This document shows positions 1-7,929 of a stretch of 37,474 nucleotides of DNA, one piece after another. The translations under genes were made by a program, and so were the position numbers. Below the pieces are notes generated by a model. The model was given only the letters and a program-made list of their open reading frames with translations. It was not told where the DNA came from and ran no database searches. Within the stretch, counting starts at the first letter, position 1; each line of letters opens with the position of its first letter. The DNA is from an uncultured Bacteroidota bacterium (lineage in GTDB: Bacteria > Bacteroidota > Bacteroidia > Flavobacteriales > Flavobacteriaceae): NCBI GenBank assembly GCA_903889745.1, contig CAISYO010000204.1, positions 1-37,474 of the forward strand. Reading direction: 5' to 3'.

Positions 1-1
1 A

Positions 2-2635
2 ATCAATAAAATTGTTCCTCATTTACTAGTGCTTATCGGATTTGTTTTAGTGTCCATCATCTATTTTTATCCGGTCTTACAAGGAAATAAAATTTTTCAA
101 TCCGATATCGTTCAATATACCGGAATGGCAAAGGAGCAAAATGATTTTAGAACAGAATCAAATGAAGAACCGTATTGGACGAATAGTGCTTTTGGTGGAA
201 TGCCAACGTATCAATTAGGAGCAAAATATCCAAATGATTTTATTGGAGAAATTGATAACGCACTTCGTCTTGTTCCAAGAGCTGGGGCAACGCAGTTTTT
301 ATATCTTTTTATCTATGATTTATTATTTCTTACTTTGTTTTTGTTTATGAAAGTTGAACGAAAATTTGCTTTCTGGGCAGCATTTATATTTAGTTTTATT
401 TTTTATTGGATCATATTGCCTCGTCCCGCCGATTATCTATTTCTTTATTTCTTAGGGTTTTATGTGTTGTTAATGGTGTTGAAAGTAGATCCATTGAAAG
501 CCTTCTTTGGTGCTTTAGCCTTTGGATTGTCTACCTATTTGATTATTATTTTAGGTGTTGGTCACAATGCAAAAGCACACGCAATAGCCTATATGCCTAT
601 GGTGGTAGCTGGTGTTTTATTAGTTTTCCAACGAAGATACATAGTTGGAGGCTTATTAACTATGGTTGCGGCAGCATTAGAAATTAATGCAAATCACTTT
701 CAAATGACCTATTATTTGTTGTTTTTATTACTGATAATGGCTATTTATTATGTTGTTATTGCAATTAAAAATAAGGAATATATAGCATTAGGTAAGACAG
801 TTGGCGTTTTTGCAGCAGCCGGAATTTTAGCCATTGGTACAAACGCTACAAATTTATTGGCTACAGCCGAATATACCGATTTTAGTATCCGAGGAAAAAG
901 CGAATTAACTTTTAAACCTGATGGATCAAAAAACACAACAAATTCAGCAATGGAGCACGAATACATTACTGAATATAGTTATGGAATAGCCGAAAGTTTT
1001 AATTTAATTGCACCTCGACTTTTTGGAGGTGGAAATAGCGAAACATTAGGTGAAGATTCGGCATTATATTCATTTTTGTTAAATTATGGTGCCACACCTG
1101 CTGAAGCACTTCAAACCGTTGAATATTATGGTAAAACCTATTGGGGCGATCAGCCTATTGTTGCTGCGCCGGCTTATATTGGAGCTATAGTTTTCTTTTT
1201 AGCCGTATTGGGTTTGTTTCATGATAAACGTAAAATAAAATATGTTTTTTTAGCGGGTGCCATTCTTTCATTAGTACTTTCTTGGGGTAAGAATTTTGAC
1301 GGATTAACCCGATTTTTTATCGATTTTGTTCCTTTATATGATAAATTTAGAGCCGTTTCTTCGATTCAAGTAGTTTTAGAATTATGTATTCCGGTATTAG
1401 CCATCATGGGTTTACAATCGTTTTTCTCAAATGACAAGGATAAACAATGGACAAGTTTATGGAAAGCTTCTGCAACAAGTTTAGGTTTAATAGTTGCTTT
1501 GTTTTTGGTAAAAGGCACCTTTAATTTTTCAGGTGCGATGGACGAACAATTGATGCAAATGTTTGGCGAAAGTCAGGATAAATCATTTGGAATCAATTTT
1601 ATCAAAGCGCTTAAAGAAGATCGAATGAATTTTTATACCAGTGATTTGTTGCGTTCGGGATTATTAATCTTAGTTGCTGCTGTGGTGCTTTGGTTGTACA
1701 TTAAAAATAAATTAGGGTCTACAACGACTATCATTGTAGTAGGATTTTTCATGGTAGCCGATTTATTTATGGTCGATAAACGTTATGTTTATAACAATCC
1801 AGACCAATTCAAATCTGCTCGCGAAGTCGATATGCCTTTTGAGCCTACTGAAGTAGATAACCTCATTTTAAAAGATACTTCAAATTATAGAGTCTACGAA
1901 ATTCAAGGTAGAATGCAAGCTAGAACATCTTATTTCCATAAATCAGTTGGAGGATATAGTGCCGTAAGACCTCGACGTTTTGATCAATTGTTTGATTATA
2001 ATGTAGAGAAAAACATCAATGAATTAGGAAGTTCAATCGATTTTCAAACACTAAGTTTTACAAAAAGTAATCCGGTTTTGGATATGTTAAATGTAAAATA
2101 TGTGATTGTGCCTACAGGTCAAGGTGATGTTCCAATTACAAATCCATTTGCTAATGGCAATGCGTGGTTTGTTTCGAAAGTAAAAGATGTAATGACTGCA
2201 GATCAAGAAATTAAAGCTTTGGATAAGTTGAAAACAAATGACGAAGCTATTATTAGTTTTGCATCAAATAATGCGATGTCGATTAAATCAATGGGGGGAT
2301 TTTCAAAAGATTCTACTTCAATTATCGAGCTGACGTCACACAAACCAAATCATTTAAAATACGTTTCTAATAACTCTAAGAATGGTTTTGGTGTGTTTTC
2401 TGAAATGTATTACGAAAACGGTTGGAAAGCTACTATTGATGGAACTGAAACTAAAATACATCGTGTAAATTATGTGCTGCGTGGTTTACAAATTCCAGCA
2501 GGAAAACATACTATAGAATTCAAATTTGAGCCTAAAGTTGTTAAAACAGGAAGCACAATTGCATTAATTAGTTCTATTGTAATGCTTTTACTAATTGGAG
2601 TAGGAATTTATTTGGAGAGAAAAAAGAAGATTTAA
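2..2635 (+). CDS. YfhO-family multi-pass membrane protein, 5' end cut by window
   Basis: Large integral membrane protein resembling the YfhO family, which is associated with glycosylation of cell-surface polymers; the substrate is unknown. The N-terminal two thirds alternate hydrophobic segments with loops, including an early FQSDIVQYTGMAKEQ loop. A soluble, probably periplasmic domain follows from about residue 600, then a last membrane helix near the C-terminus (IALISSIVMLLLIGVGIYL) and a basic tail. The ORF track starts at a GTG at 29, but the frame is open to the first base (INKIVPHLL...), so the true start probably lies upstream of the window. It is followed after 37 bp by a glycosyltransferase and then a flippase, which supports a role in surface polysaccharide or glycan assembly. 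The family call is fairly secure; the biochemical role is inference. Confidence 0.85.
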   Translation: MNKIVPHLLVLIGFVLVSIIYFYPVLQGNKIFQSDIVQYTGMAKEQNDFRTESNEEPYWTNSAFGGMPTYQLGAKYPNDFIGEIDNALRLVPRAGATQFLYLFIYDLLFLTLFLFMKVERKFAFWAAFIFSFIFYWIILPRPADYLFLYFLGFYVLLMVLKVDPLKAFFGALAFGLSTYLIIILGVGHNAKAHAIAYMPMVVAGVLLVFQRRYIVGGLLTMVAAALEINANHFQMTYYLLFLLLIMAIYYVVIAIKNKEYIALGKTVGVFAAAGILAIGTNATNLLATAEYTDFSIRGKSELTFKPDGSKNTTNSAMEHEYITEYSYGIAESFNLIAPRLFGGGNSETLGEDSALYSFLLNYGATPAEALQTVEYYGKTYWGDQPIVAAPAYIGAIVFFLAVLGLFHDKRKIKYVFLAGAILSLVLSWGKNFDGLTRFFIDFVPLYDKFRAVSSIQVVLELCIPVLAIMGLQSFFSNDKDKQWTSLWKASATSLGLIVALFLVKGTFNFSGAMDEQLMQMFGESQDKSFGINFIKALKEDRMNFYTSDLLRSGLLILVAAVVLWLYIKNKLGSTTTIIVVGFFMVADLFMVDKRYVYNNPDQFKSAREVDMPFEPTEVDNLILKDTSNYRVYEIQGRMQARTSYFHKSVGGYSAVRPRRFDQLFDYNVEKNINELGSSIDFQTLSFTKSNPVLDMLNVKYVIVPTGQGDVPITNPFANGNAWFVSKVKDVMTADQEIKALDKLKTNDEAIISFASNNAMSIKSMGGFSKDSTSIIELTSHKPNHLKYVSNNSKNGFGVFSEMYYENGWKATIDGTETKIHRVNYVLRGLQIPAGKHTIEFKFEPKVVKTGSTIALISSIVMLLLIGVGIYLERKKKI

Positions 2636-2691
2636 GATTGATGATTAACGATTTTTGATTTTGAATTTGTAATTGAACTTGATATTGAAAC
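2636..2691. repeat. Degenerate 7-bp-period array
   Basis: The spacer after the YfhO gene reads in 7-base register as GATTGAT, GATTAAC, GATTTTT, GATTTTG, AATTTGT, AATTGAA and so on. The first four words share GATT. The array begins at the YfhO stop region and runs into the start of the glycosyltransferase frame, where it makes that start hard to place. It belongs to a class of short-word arrays seen at several spacers in this window. Confidence 0.55.
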
Positions 2692-3980
2692 CAACAAAAA
2701 AAATACTTATCATATCGTATTACTGGCCACCAGCAGGAGGTCCGGGTGTTCAGCGTTGGTTAAAATTTGTCAAATATTTACCCGATTTTAATATTGAACC
2801 GTACGTTTATATTCCAGAAAATCCAACGTATCCTTTGATTGATGAAAAATTAGTAAGTGAAGTTTCGGAAAAAGCCATAATCATCAAACAACCTATTTTT
2901 GAACCTTACGGATTGGCTTCGGTTTTTTCGAAAAATAAGACTAAAAAAATCAGTTCAGGTATCATTCCGAATCAAAAAAAACAATCGTTTGTTGAGAAAG
3001 CTATGCTTTGGATTCGTGGTAATGTGTTTATTCCAGATGCAAGAGTTTTTTGGGTAAAGCCTTCGGTTACATTTTTAAAAAAATACCTGAAAGAACATCA
3101 AATCGACACCATAATTACCACTGGTCCGCCACATAGTCTGCATTTGATAGGTTTACAATTGAAAAAAGAGCTAAATATAACTTGGTTGGCCGATTTTCGT
3201 GATCCTTGGACAACTATAGGCTATCATAAACAATTAAAATTGAGTTCTTGGGCTGCAAATAAACATAAGGCGTTAGAAAAAGAAGTCATGAATTCATGTG
3301 ACCAACTCATCGTTACTTCACCTACCACAAAAGCTGAATTTGAAGCTATAACATCAAAACCTATCGAAGTAATTACAAATGGCTATGATGTGGAGCAAGT
3401 GATTAAAAAACCGTTGGATGAGAAATTTACTTTAGCACATATTGGATCATTTTTGTCGGCACGAAATCCACAAATTTTATGGAAAGCCTTACAAGAATTG
3501 ACTGAAGAAAATTCGGAATTTAATCAACAATTACAGTTAAAGTTAATAGGTGCGGTGAGTGCTGAAGTATTACAGTCTATTAAAGAATTTAAGTTGGAAA
3601 ACCACGTTAATCTTCTTGGATATATGCCGCATAATGAAGCAATAATTGAACAACGAAGTTCGCAAGTGTTGTTGCTTATCGAAATTGATTCAGAAGAAAC
3701 TAAGTGCATTATTCCTGGCAAATTGTTCGAATATATGGTTTCGGAACGCCCAATTATAGCCATCGGACCAGAAAACGCAGATTTTTCTCAAATCATAAAA
3801 GAAACCAATACAGGAACGTTTTTTAAATATAATGAATTTGACGCTCTGAAAAAACAAATTTTAACCTGTTTCGAGCAATTTCAACAGCATAATTTAAAAG
3901 TATATCCAGTGGGATTGCAACAATACAGCAGAAAATCATTGACCGAGAAGTTGTCAAAACTTTTGAATTCTAAATTCTAA
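2673..3980 (+). CDS. GT-B fold glycosyltransferase (GT4-like)
   Basis: Probable cytoplasmic or membrane-associated glycosyltransferase using a nucleotide-sugar donor; acceptor unknown. The N-terminus has the glycine-rich WPPAGGPGVQRW loop typical of the acceptor-side Rossmann domain. A second domain begins around residue 250 (FTLAHIGSFLSARNP), and PGKLFEYMVSERPIIAIG near residue 350 matches the donor-binding helix region of GT4-type enzymes. The length of about 435 aa fits the group. The start is uncertain: the in-frame upstream stop ends at 2672 and the only candidates are TTG codons at 2673, 2679 and 2685, all inside a 7-bp-period A/T array. The last codons (NSKF) come from another such array. 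The flippase follows 15 bp later, so one operon with the YfhO gene is likely. Confidence 0.85.
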   Translation: MNLILKPTKKILIISYYWPPAGGPGVQRWLKFVKYLPDFNIEPYVYIPENPTYPLIDEKLVSEVSEKAIIIKQPIFEPYGLASVFSKNKTKKISSGIIPNQKKQSFVEKAMLWIRGNVFIPDARVFWVKPSVTFLKKYLKEHQIDTIITTGPPHSLHLIGLQLKKELNITWLADFRDPWTTIGYHKQLKLSSWAANKHKALEKEVMNSCDQLIVTSPTTKAEFEAITSKPIEVITNGYDVEQVIKKPLDEKFTLAHIGSFLSARNPQILWKALQELTEENSEFNQQLQLKLIGAVSAEVLQSIKEFKLENHVNLLGYMPHNEAIIEQRSSQVLLLIEIDSEETKCIIPGKLFEYMVSERPIIAIGPENADFSQIIKETNTGTFFKYNEFDALKKQILTCFEQFQQHNLKVYPVGLQQYSRKSLTEKLSKLLNSKF

Positions 3981-3986
3981 ATTCAT
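3966..3986. repeat. Three-copy 7-bp array at the glycosyltransferase 3' end
   Basis: AATTCTA, AATTCTA and AATTCAT follow in exact 7-bp register. The first two copies encode the last residues and most of the stop codon of the glycosyltransferase, so the array has replaced or created the C-terminal tail. Confidence 0.6.
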
Positions 3987-3995
3987 ACTTCAAAA

Positions 3996-5462
3996 ATGGG
4001 AATCGTCATCAAACAATCAATTAGAAACACAATCACAACTTTTTTAGGGTTTGGAATTGGTGCGTTGAATATCTTGTTTATGTACCCCTACTTTTTAGGA
4101 AAAGAGTATTTCGGATTAACGGGTTATGTGTTGTCAGCAGCTAATATTTTGTATCCTATTATGTCTTTTGGGATTCAAAATACATTGATCAAATTTTTTA
4201 ATGAAAACAATAAAACAGAACAAGAGTTAAATAGTTATATGACTTATATGTTGCTGGTTCCTTTGTTTTTTATTACGCCTTTAATGGTTTTGTTTTACGT
4301 GTTTTATGATACCATTGCAGCTTATGAATCTCAAGAAAACCCAATTATCAATTCATTTGTTTGGGTCATTCCAATTATTGGAATTTTTATGGGCTATTTT
4401 GAAATTTTCTATGCATGGTTGCGTGCGCACATGAAATCGGTTTTTGGAAGTTTTGTGAAAGAAGTTTTTGTTCGAATTTTGATAACCATTTTGCTATTTG
4501 GAGTCTATTTTGAATACATTACCCCATCAGATTTTATTTATTCATTGGTTTTGGTCTATGGAATAAGCCTTCTGTTGATTATTTTTTATGCCAATAAAGT
4601 CAAAAAAATCGTTTTACATTTCAAAATTCCAAAACAAAGCAAAGCGATTTTTACCTATACGGTTTTTATTATTTTATCGGCAAGTATAGCTAATATGTTG
4701 TTGGATATTGATAAGTACATGATTAAGTATTATATGAAGATTGATAATATTGCTTTTTATTCGGTAGCCATTTTTATAGCAATGGTAATTTCTGTTCCTA
4801 GCAGAGCCATGCACCAAATCACTTATCCGATAACAGCAAAGTTAATGAGCGAAAATAAATGGCAAGAATTAAACGATTTGTATAAAAAATCTTCAATTAC
4901 TTTGCAAGTTGTGGGCGGTCTGATTTTGCTTGGAATTTTAGTGAATATTAATCAATTATACTTAATGTTACCGGTTGAATATACTCAAGGTTTATTTGTT
5001 GTTTTTGCGATTGGGTTGTCAAAGTATTTTGATTTAATTTTAGGAAATAACAATGCAATTATCTTCAATTCAAAATACTACCGCACAGTTTTAATACTAG
5101 GGTTGCTATTGGTGGTGCTTATAGTGTTATTAAATATGTATTTTATTCCTAATTTCGGTTTAAATGGGGCCGCATTAGCTACTTTAATAGCAATTACTTT
5201 ATACAGTTTGGCAAAATTACTTTTTGTTGTTTTAAAAATGAAATTATTTCCATTTACCATTAAAACAGTACTTTCTTTAGTTATTGTTGTTGTTAGTTTT
5301 TTAGTTTTTTATTATTGGGATTTCAATTTTAATCCTTTTTTAAATATTCTACTAAAATCGGTTTTAGTGTCTATTTTCTATGTGGGATTAAGCTTTTATT
5401 TAAACATATCTTCCGATATTAATTTTGTGATAACTTCTTTTTTTAAGAAAGTATTTAAATAA
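3996..5462 (+). CDS. Polysaccharide flippase (Wzx/MATE-like, MOP superfamily)
   Basis: Predicted lipid-linked oligosaccharide or polysaccharide translocase of the inner membrane. The 488-aa protein has roughly 12-14 hydrophobic helices with short polar loops from the start (TFLGFGIGALNILFMYPYFLGKEYFGL) to the end (ILLKSVLVSIFYVGLSFYL), the usual size and layout of this family. The ATG at 3996 lies 15 bp after the glycosyltransferase stop. Position downstream of the YfhO and glycosyltransferase genes supports export of a surface glycan. No repeat-unit polymerase is visible in the window, so the cluster may continue upstream of base 1. Family call confident; cargo unknown. Confidence 0.88.
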   Translation: MGIVIKQSIRNTITTFLGFGIGALNILFMYPYFLGKEYFGLTGYVLSAANILYPIMSFGIQNTLIKFFNENNKTEQELNSYMTYMLLVPLFFITPLMVLFYVFYDTIAAYESQENPIINSFVWVIPIIGIFMGYFEIFYAWLRAHMKSVFGSFVKEVFVRILITILLFGVYFEYITPSDFIYSLVLVYGISLLLIIFYANKVKKIVLHFKIPKQSKAIFTYTVFIILSASIANMLLDIDKYMIKYYMKIDNIAFYSVAIFIAMVISVPSRAMHQITYPITAKLMSENKWQELNDLYKKSSITLQVVGGLILLGILVNINQLYLMLPVEYTQGLFVVFAIGLSKYFDLILGNNNAIIFNSKYYRTVLILGLLLVVLIVLLNMYFIPNFGLNGAALATLIAITLYSLAKLLFVVLKMKLFPFTIKTVLSLVIVVVSFLVFYYWDFNFNPFLNILLKSVLVSIFYVGLSFYLNISSDINFVITSFFKKVFK

Positions 5463-5463
5463 A

Positions 5464-5499
5464 AAATCCTGCTTCATCTTCCCAGAATCCACAGGATTT
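5464..5499 (-). terminator. Intrinsic terminator for the secreted repeat protein gene
   Basis: AAATCCTG pairs with CAGGATTT across a 20-base loop. Read on the minus strand the second arm runs into TTTTTTAT, giving a U-tract. It lies between convergent stops at 5462 and 5521. The + strand has A's rather than T's after the hairpin, so it should mainly serve the minus-strand gene. Confidence 0.6.
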
Positions 5500-5520
5500 A
5501 AAAACAAACTAACCAACCAA

Positions 5521-6201
5521 CTATTTATCTTTTTTAATTTCTAACGTTTCTCTTTTGATTTCGTTTACATCTTCTTCAGTCATCTTGGCTTTTGAACCGT
5601 CTTTTTTGTAGTAGTAATAGTCATTATCGTTTCCATAATTATCATCGTCTTCGAAGCCATAGCCACCGTTTCCTCCAGAATAATGAATTCCTCTAGGATT
5701 GTATACATAACCGTTGTTTGCATAGTTTATAAACCCAAATACATCTACTATACTTCCTCTTCGGTCGTAAATTATTCGCATGTTTCCTACTTTTGTAACT
5801 GCAAAACTGTTGTAGCTCATATATATAGTTCCTATGCGTTTTACTCGTCCAAAAACATCATAATTAATGTACACGTTTCCAACGCGTCTTACTCTACCAA
5901 AAATATCATGTTCAATTCGAATGCCTCTTTCTGAAGTTCCATAATACACTCCTCTTGGCGCAACAGTTGTTGCATTTGTTCTTGATCGTATTGGTCTTGT
6001 ATTGAAATCAAATTCGCCATTAGGAAACAACATAAATTCAATTCCACGTTCTTTGAAAATGATAGGTTCAGCATCTCTATAATCAATGTAAAAGCCTCTT
6101 CTATTTGTGTTGTCAGAAAAAACTGGGTTTTCTGACGCATAAGCCATACTTCCTTCCAGAAGGATACTGGCTACTACTAAAAGTGTAATTTTTTTATTCA
6201 T
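5521..6201 (-). CDS. Secreted repeat protein of unknown function
   Basis: Not recognised as a named family. I prefer the internal ATG at 6201 (226 aa) over the tracked start at 6246, because it gives a clean signal peptide, MNKKITLLVVASILLEGSMAYA. The middle of the mature protein is a chain of about 16-residue repeats built on a YDxFGRVxRxG pattern: GIRIEHDIFGRVRRVG, NVYINYDVFGRVKRIG, then degenerate copies TIYMSYNSFAVTKVG and NMRIIYDRRGSIVDVFG. The C-terminal third is rich in Gly, Asn, Asp and Tyr (DDDNYGNDNDYYYYKK), ending in a charged helix-like tail. This suggests an exported beta-rich structural or envelope protein. No catalytic motif is visible. It stands alone, convergent with the flippase. 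Confidence 0.75.
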   Translation of the reverse strand: MNKKITLLVVASILLEGSMAYASENPVFSDNTNRRGFYIDYRDAEPIIFKERGIEFMLFPNGEFDFNTRPIRSRTNATTVAPRGVYYGTSERGIRIEHDIFGRVRRVGNVYINYDVFGRVKRIGTIYMSYNSFAVTKVGNMRIIYDRRGSIVDVFGFINYANNGYVYNPRGIHYSGGNGGYGFEDDDNYGNDNDYYYYKKDGSKAKMTEEDVNEIKRETLEIKKDK

Positions 6202-6452
6202 GAAGTACAGATTTAGTTTTCGGAATTCGTGAATCTTCGATTTCATGATACAAATATTTAAAGATTAAACTAACAACTCCATTTTAAAACTCGTTTCTAA
6301 AAAGGTTGCTTGATTAGTTATTTCCAATTGTCGTGCCAAACTTTAAAACTGAACTGTAAATAATTTGTTAATGAGTTGTTATTGATTTTATTTGAAGTAG
6401 AAAATCAAATCAAAATTGGTTGACTAGTATGAAAGTTATGCTAAAAAAAGAG

Positions 6453-6460
6453 TACTTTTG
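6453..6460 (+). promoter_or_regulatory. Putative -7 box TACTTTTG
   Basis: Matches the Bacteroidota TAnnTTTG word, 20 bases before the ATG at 6481. No convincing -33 TTG at the usual spacing was found. Likely drives the small membrane protein and the overlapping Smr gene. The rest of the 279-bp spacer 6202-6480 shows nothing else I can support. Confidence 0.45.
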
Positions 6461-6480
6461 ATTTCTTAAATAGGAATATA

Positions 6481-6666
6481 ATGAAACAGTTTATTTCAAT
6501 ATTATTAATTGCTGGTTTTGGAATTTTAGCGTTAGTTGAGCAATCAAAATCTCATCCTAATCAGTATATTATGATTGGCGCAATGGCTGTTTTTATGTTC
6601 GGATTATTTAGATTAATGAAGAAAATTCCATCCAAAAAAGAGGACGAAGATGATACGAAAATTTGA
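6481..6666 (+). CDS. Small two-helix membrane protein
   Basis: 61-aa protein with two predicted membrane segments (FISILLIAGFGILALVE and YIMIGAMAVFMFGLFRLM) joined by a short polar turn, then an acidic/basic cytoplasmic tail (KKIPSKKEDEDD). Function unknown. It is credible as a gene because a TAnnTTTG box precedes its ATG, its composition is that of a membrane protein, and its 3' end overlaps the Smr gene by 17 bp, which suggests translational coupling. It may simply be the first gene of that transcript rather than a functional partner. Confidence 0.7.
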   Translation: MKQFISILLIAGFGILALVEQSKSHPNQYIMIGAMAVFMFGLFRLMKKIPSKKEDEDDTKI

Positions 6667-7210
6667 AATAGGAGATGAGGTAGCAGTCTTAGATGACGAT
6701 ATTTCCGGAATAGTTGTTCAGGTTCAAAACGAACAAATTTCTATTATAACTACAGACGATTTTATGATGACATTTTTTGTCAACGAATTAGTTAAAATAA
6801 ACAATTCCAATGATTTAGGTAGTTTTTTTTCAAGTCAAAGTTTAAGTTCTGTATTGAAAGAAAAAGAGCTTCCAAAAAAGCGAAGTTTTGTTAAGGAAAA
6901 GAAATCACGCAAGGATGAATTTGTGCTGGAAGTTGATTTGCATATCGAAAAGTTGGTTCCTTCAAAACGAGGAATGAGCAATTATGATATTCTAACTTTA
7001 CAAATGGAAACGGCTAAACGCCAACTTGAATTTGCCCTTAAAAATCGAATGCCAAAATTAGTCTTTATTCATGGTGTTGGTGAAGGTGTTTTGAAAGCAG
7101 AATTAGATTTTCTGCTCGGTCGTTATGATACTATTTCATTCCAAGATGCAAACTATCAAAAATATGGTTTAGGGGCAACCGAAGTTTATATTAAACAACA
7201 AATGCGTTAA
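6650..7210 (+). CDS. Smr (MutS2 C-terminal-like) domain protein
   Basis: 186-aa protein. The N-terminal part (FEIGDEVAVLDDDISGIVVQV) looks like a small beta-barrel of the kind found before Smr domains in Bacteroidota. The C-terminal half is a Smr domain with the marks VDLHIEKL, FIHGVGEGVLKAEL and YGLGATEVYI. Smr domains act as nicking endonucleases or RNA/DNA-binding modules in MutS2 and stand-alone Smr proteins; which role applies here cannot be read from the sequence. The start overlaps the upstream small membrane gene by 17 bp. Its stop is separated by only one base from the stop of the convergent lipoprotein gene. Confidence 0.85.
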   Translation: MIRKFEIGDEVAVLDDDISGIVVQVQNEQISIITTDDFMMTFFVNELVKINNSNDLGSFFSSQSLSSVLKEKELPKKRSFVKEKKSRKDEFVLEVDLHIEKLVPSKRGMSNYDILTLQMETAKRQLEFALKNRMPKLVFIHGVGEGVLKAELDFLLGRYDTISFQDANYQKYGLGATEVYIKQQMR

Positions 7211-7211
7211 C

Positions 7212-7718
7212 CTATAAATTGGTTTTATAATTTCCAAAAATATAAGAGTTGAAACTGAATGAGTTTTCAGCGTTTGAAAAATTCACGTTTACAAGTCGAA
7301 TATTGTGAGTGTAACCTGAAACTGTAATTCCATCGGCAGCAAATAATTTATCGGTAATTATTTCAATGTTACCCCCAGAGGCGTTCCATTCATTTGAAAC
7401 TACAGGATTTGCTGGAGGTAAAATGCTACAAATACCACTTAAACTAATATTGTCTGAATAAATGCGATAAATTATTTTATTGGTACTATTGACAGGGATA
7501 ACTCTAGGACTTCCATCGGGTGTTTCTTCATTTGCAAAACTACTTGTTGGAATATTTAAAAGCAATAATTCGTTGTTTTTTATTTTAAAAACTAAATTAT
7601 TTGAAGCACAATTTTGAACAAGTACATTGTCAAAATTAAATGATTCTAAGGCAATATCTCCATCATCACAGGCTTGTAGCAAGAAAATTGAAGCTACTAA
7701 AACAAATAGTTTTTTCAT
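7212..7718 (-). CDS. Putative surface-exposed lipoprotein, unknown function
   Basis: The preferred start is the ATG at 7718 (168 aa), because it gives a compact lipoprotein signal MKKLFVLVASIFLLQAC with the lipobox cysteine at residue 17. The tracked start at 7742 adds eight polar residues in front of it. The residues directly after the cysteine are acidic (DDGDIALE). In Bacteroidota an acidic stretch just after the lipidated cysteine can act as a lipoprotein export signal to the cell surface, so surface exposure is a reasonable inference. The mature part is Asn/Ser-rich, probably beta-sheet, with two further cysteines (VQNCASN and LSGICSIL) that could form a disulfide. No family recognised. 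Confidence 0.7.
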   Translation of the reverse strand: MKKLFVLVASIFLLQACDDGDIALESFNFDNVLVQNCASNNLVFKIKNNELLLLNIPTSSFANEETPDGSPRVIPVNSTNKIIYRIYSDNISLSGICSILPPANPVVSNEWNASGGNIEIITDKLFAADGITVSGYTHNIRLVNVNFSNAENSFSFNSYIFGNYKTNL

Positions 7719-7829
7719 CGATTGATCATATTTATGTCGCAAAAATAAAGGTTTTAATTTATTAATTTGCTAAAGTTTGTTAATTTCCACACGAATTGAT
7801 TTATAAGATTTATAAAATAAAATGATTTG

Positions 7830-7837
7830 TATATTTG
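7830..7837 (+). promoter_or_regulatory. Upstream candidate -7 box TATATTTG
   Basis: Exact TAnnTTTG match 92 bases before the cysteine desulfurase ATG. A second exact match lies closer at 7896. If this one is used, the leader would be about 85 nt and very U-rich. Confidence 0.35.
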
Positions 7838-7895
7838 CTCAATGAAATGAGCACTTTCTGTTTTTTTATTTTTTTACCAATTTTAATGTGCGAAT

Positions 7896-7903
7896 TACAT
7901 TTG
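7896..7903 (+). promoter_or_regulatory. Proximal candidate -7 box TACATTTG
   Basis: Exact TAnnTTTG match 26 bases before the ATG at 7930, a spacing like the other boxes in this window. I favour it over the box at 7830. No clear -33 element. Confidence 0.4.
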
Positions 7904-7929
7904 ATCAATAAAACAATTAAAAGCTTCTA

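Noticed and set aside
7836-7853. 6-bp hairpin TGCTCA / TGAGCA followed by a T-rich run, resembling a terminator or attenuator
   Set aside because: It overlaps the upstream -7 box, so it would not be fully transcribed from that promoter. No + strand gene lies upstream to terminate, and the stem is short.
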